Positions 61,619-64,000 of a DNA stretch of 64,000 nt are shown here, one piece after another (positions within the stretch are counted from its first letter, which is position 1; the number at the start of each line of letters is the position of its first letter). The stretch spans positions 124,001 to 188,000 of the forward strand of contig CALSAQ010000004.1 in NCBI GenBank assembly GCA_943372995.1. Reading direction: 5' to 3'. The notes under the pieces are model-generated. The model was not told the origin of the DNA. It was given only the letters and a program-made list of their open reading frames with translations, and did no database searches. A program made the position numbers and the translations under genes. This DNA comes from CAJBVG01 sp943372995 (GTDB lineage: Bacteria > Bacteroidota > Bacteroidia > Sphingobacteriales > Sphingobacteriaceae).

Positions 61619-62389
61619 ATGTTAAGACCTAGAATAATACCTTGTTTGTTAATTAAAGATAATGGTTTGGTTAAGTCTGTTCAATTTAAAGATCATAAAT
61701 ATGTTGGCGACCCAATAAATGCAGTTAAGATTTTTAATGAAAAAGAAGTTGATGAAATTATAATCGTTGATATTGATGCAACAACACAAAATAGGGAACC
61801 CGACTATAAACTTATAGAATCTCTTGCAGCAGAATGTCGAATGCCTTTATGTTATGGAGGAGGGGTTAAAACTGTAGAACAAGCTCAACGTATATTTGCA
61901 CTAGGAGTAGAAAAAGTATCAATAAGTTCAGAAGCAGTTTCAAATCCTGCTCTACTTACAGAAATAGGGAACAGAGTTGGCAGTCAGAGTATTGTTGTCG
62001 TTATGGATGTGAAAAAAAACAAATCAGGGAAGTACGAAATTTGGACGCATAACGGAACCAAAAATACAGGAAAAGATCCCGTGGAATTTGCAATAGAAGT
62101 AGAAAAATTAGGAGCTGGTGAAGTTGTGGTAAATTCTATTGATAATGATGGAATGATGAAGGGATACGATATGATTTTAATAGATAAAATCAGGGATGCT
62201 ATTAATTTACCGTTAACTGTATTAGGCGGAGCTGGTTCGCTAAAAGATATTGGAAGTTTAATATCTAAACATAAGGTGATAGGAGCAGCGGCAGGAAGTT
62301 TATTCGTATTTAAAGGTGTATACAAAGCAGTACTTATTAACTATCCGAAACCAAGTGAAAAGTTAGCTTTGCTTGCAGAAAACTTATAA
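61619..62389 (+). CDS. HisF-like cyclase/ammonia channel subunit (acetamidino pathway)
   Basis: A 256-residue beta/alpha barrel. It starts MLRPRIIPCLLIKDNGLVKS, with DEIIIVDIDATTQNREPDYK, PLCYGGGVKTVEQAQRIFAL, VVNSIDNDGMMKGYDMILID and PLTVLGGAGSLKDIGSLISK. True HisF starts with a KRIIPCLDV context and a catalytic Asp at that site; here the residue after PCL is Leu, as seen in glycan-linked HisF-type proteins, so cyclase activity is doubtful and an ammonia-channel role is likely. The distal Asp in SIDNDG is kept. It completes the WbpG-HisH-HisF set. Confidence 0.88.
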   Translation: MLRPRIIPCLLIKDNGLVKSVQFKDHKYVGDPINAVKIFNEKEVDEIIIVDIDATTQNREPDYKLIESLAAECRMPLCYGGGVKTVEQAQRIFALGVEKVSISSEAVSNPALLTEIGNRVGSQSIVVVMDVKKNKSGKYEIWTHNGTKNTGKDPVEFAIEVEKLGAGEVVVNSIDNDGMMKGYDMILIDKIRDAINLPLTVLGGAGSLKDIGSLISKHKVIGAAAGSLFVFKGVYKAVLINYPKPSEKLALLAENL

Positions 62390-62420
62390 TAATTAATCAA
62401 ATTGATTTAAAAATATAATC

Positions 62421-63410
62421 ATGTTTAAAGACAAAATATTATTAATTACTGGTGGAACAGGTTCTTTTGGGAATGCTGTATTGAAAAGATTCCTTAATAC
62501 TGATATAAAAGAAATTAGAATTTTTAGTAGAGATGAAAAAAAACAGCACGACATGCGTGTTGAATTACAAAATGCTAAAGTGAAATTTTATATCGGTGAT
62601 GTAAGAGATTACGATAGTTTGTATTCAGCATTATCTGGTGTCGATTATGTGTTTCATGCAGCTGCTTTAAAGCAAGTGCCTTCATGCGAATTTTACCCTA
62701 TTGAAGCTGTTAGAACAAATGTCATAGGTACAGAAAATGTTTTAAATGCAGCAATTAACCAAAATGTAAAAAAAGTAATTTGCTTAAGTACAGACAAAGC
62801 CGTGTATCCAATCAATGCAATGGGTATATCTAAAGCTATGATGGAAAAAGTAATGGTTGCTAAATCTCGTACTTCTGGTAATACAGTGCTTGTAGGAACT
62901 AGGTATGGAAATGTAATGGCATCTAGAGGATCTGTAATACCATTGTTTTATGAGCAAATAAAAAATAATCAGCCAATAACGGTTACAGATCCAGAAATGA
63001 CTCGTTTTATGATGACATTAGACGATGCTGTAGAACTAGTATTATATGCTTTTGAACATGGAAACTCAGGAGATATTTTCGTGCAGAAATCACCAGCCTC
63101 AACAATTGGTGAGTTGGCAAATGCTATGGTGAAAATATACAATTCGAATGTTGAAGTAAAAGTTATTGGAACTAGACATGCAGAAAAATTGTACGAAACA
63201 TTGTTAGCTAGAGAGGAAGTTCAAGTAGCTGAAGATTTAGGAGATTATTACAGAGTTGCAGCAGATAACAGAGATTTAAATTATAATAAATACTTTACAG
63301 AGGGCTCTGGAAGTATTGCAAATGTAGAAGATTATCACTCTCATAATACAAGAAGATTACCTGAGAATGAATTAATTGATTTACTAAAAAGTATAGGATA
63401 TACAAACTAA
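62421..63410 (+). CDS. capE: UDP-GlcNAc 4,6-dehydratase/5-epimerase (CapE/WbjB/FnlA-like)
   Basis: A 329-residue SDR that begins UDP-L-FucNAc synthesis. The site is ILLITGGTGSFGNAVLKRF, followed by IRIFSRDEKKQHDMRVEL and HAAALKQVPSCEFYPIEAV, the CapE signature. The catalytic stretch is STDKAVYPINAMGISKAMME, using Met-x-x-x-Lys instead of Tyr-x-x-x-Lys as the family does. RYGNVMASRGSVIPLFYEQI and TDPEMTRFMMTLDDAVELVL are also conserved. It is followed directly by a CapG-like epimerase; the middle enzyme CapF is not between them and may lie past the window edge. Confidence 0.93.
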   Translation: MFKDKILLITGGTGSFGNAVLKRFLNTDIKEIRIFSRDEKKQHDMRVELQNAKVKFYIGDVRDYDSLYSALSGVDYVFHAAALKQVPSCEFYPIEAVRTNVIGTENVLNAAINQNVKKVICLSTDKAVYPINAMGISKAMMEKVMVAKSRTSGNTVLVGTRYGNVMASRGSVIPLFYEQIKNNQPITVTDPEMTRFMMTLDDAVELVLYAFEHGNSGDIFVQKSPASTIGELANAMVKIYNSNVEVKVIGTRHAEKLYETLLAREEVQVAEDLGDYYRVAADNRDLNYNKYFTEGSGSIANVEDYHSHNTRRLPENELIDLLKSIGYTN

Positions 63411-63417
63411 AATATAA

Positions 63418-64000
63418 ATGACTAAACTAAAATTAGTTACTGTAATAGGTACTCGTCCAGAAATAATTCGCTTAGCAGAAATAATTAAACTTGCTGATAA
63501 AAACTATAATCATATTTTAATACACACTGGTCAGAATTATGATTATACTCTTAATGAAATCTTCTTTGAGGATTTAGGATTAAGAAAGCCAGATTATTTT
63601 TTAGGTGTAGCAGGGGCTCATCTAGGTGAAACTATTGGAAATGTGATTGCTAAATCATATGAAGTTTTAGTAAAGGAGATGCCAGATGCATTGTTGGTTC
63701 TTGGTGATACAAACAGTGTATTATGTACAATTGCAGCAAAAAGATTGAAGATCCCTATATTTCATATGGAATCTGGAAATAGATGCTTTGATCAAAATGT
63801 ACCAGAAGAAATTAATAGAAAAATATCGGATCACATTAGCGATATTAACCTTACTTATACCGAACATTCTAGAAGATATTTATTAAGTGAAGGTTTCAGA
63901 AAGGACCATGTGTTTGTTACTGGTTCTCCATTATACGAAGTGCTTATTAAACACCAATCAGAAATTGATAACAGTAAAGTTTTAGAAAAACTAAATCTGA
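63418..64000 (+). CDS. capG: Non-hydrolysing UDP-sugar 2-epimerase, CapG/WbjD-like (3' end cut by window)
   Basis: The ATG at 63418, 7 bases after the capE stop, opens a frame continuing to the window end (194 codons visible of about 370 expected). It reads KLKLVTVIGTRPEIIRLAEI, HTGQNYDYTLNEIFFEDLGL, LLVLGDTNSVLCTIAAKR, FHMESGNRCFDQNVPEEINR and TYTEHSRRYLLSEGFRKDHV. These match CapG/WbjD (2-epimerisation of the talose intermediate to UDP-L-FucNAc) better than WecB or the WbpI group. The product would be UDP-N-acetyl-L-fucosamine, once a CapF is present. Confidence 0.92.
   Translation, partial: MTKLKLVTVIGTRPEIIRLAEIIKLADKNYNHILIHTGQNYDYTLNEIFFEDLGLRKPDYFLGVAGAHLGETIGNVIAKSYEVLVKEMPDALLVLGDTNSVLCTIAAKRLKIPIFHMESGNRCFDQNVPEEINRKISDHISDINLTYTEHSRRYLLSEGFRKDHVFVTGSPLYEVLIKHQSEIDNSKVLEKLNL

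Noticed and set aside
63418..64000. WbpI-type epimerase that would turn UDP-GlcNAc(3NAc)A into the manno form
   Set aside because: The HMESGNRCFDQNVPEEINR stretch and the position after capE fit CapG/WbjD much better, so no manno epimerase is claimed.
1..64000. CRISPR arrays, tRNA/rRNA genes, insertion sequences, prophage or attachment sites
   Set aside because: No regularly spaced repeats, cloverleaf or rRNA sequence, transposase or integrase frame was seen; base composition is even except for short GC-rich hairpins.

Overview
This is a low-GC bacterial window whose gene content points to Bacteroidota, probably a Flavobacteriales-like lineage. The evidence is a secreted PKD protein with a type IX secretion (gliding-associated) C-terminal domain, DUF2480/DUF3108/DUF3109 and YfhO-type genes typical of the phylum, and TTTG-N17-23-TAnnTTTG promoters instead of sigma-70 boxes. 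Shine-Dalgarno sequences are almost absent. No rRNA, tRNA, CRISPR array or transposase was seen. The two window edges cut one gene each: the PKD protein at the left and a CapG-like epimerase at the right.

Layout. (1) 1-2798, minus: secreted beta-propeller/PKD adhesin-like protein. (2) 2883-12245: a first glycan locus with glycosyltransferases, three FkbM-type methyltransferases, a hexapeptide acyltransferase, a Wzx flippase and a CDP-paratose-epimerase-like SDR; it is divergent around 4.95 kb and closed by a perfect hairpin shared with the convergent yfhO-like gene. (3) 12252-22527: mostly housekeeping genes (YfhO-type membrane protein, polysaccharide deacetylase, upp, YjjG, DinB, LpxH-like phosphoesterase, a glycosyltransferase, a DUF6427-like membrane protein). 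(4) 22551-25307, minus: a methionine operon (trans-sulfuration enzyme plus homoserine dehydrogenase) behind a SAM-I riboswitch with a readable terminator/antiterminator switch. (5) 25324-33148: purQ, coaX, an outer-membrane protein, lptC, a small membrane protein, a PpiD-like isomerase, DUF2480, DUF3108, DUF3109. (6) 33245-36276: nucleotide-sugar supply (rmlA, sugar-phosphate isomerase, gmd). (7) 36311-64000: a large, apparently continuous capsule/O-antigen operon.

The capsule operon opens with a winged-helix/degenerate-nucleotidyltransferase regulator behind a promoter overlaid with inverted repeats. An OPX exporter and a Wzz-like chain-length protein without kinase domain follow. Then come four modules: (a) UDP-GlcNAc(3NAc)A synthesis (WbpO/TviB-, WbpE-, WbpD- and WbpB-like) with an L-2-hydroxyglutarate oxidase gene embedded in it; (b) a full legionaminic acid set LegB-LegC-LegH-LegI-LegG-PtmE-LegF; (c) an asparagine-synthase-like enzyme, a putative HP-motif transferase, a second Wzx, a Wzy and a GT4; (d) an acetamidino-forming WbpG-HisH-HisF set followed by CapE and CapG of UDP-L-FucNAc synthesis. 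Together they predict an acidic surface glycan containing a nonulosonic acid, a diaminouronic acid that may be amidinated, and a 6-deoxy amino sugar. The most interesting idea is that the embedded oxidase recycles 2-hydroxyglutarate produced by the WbpB/WbpE redox couple.
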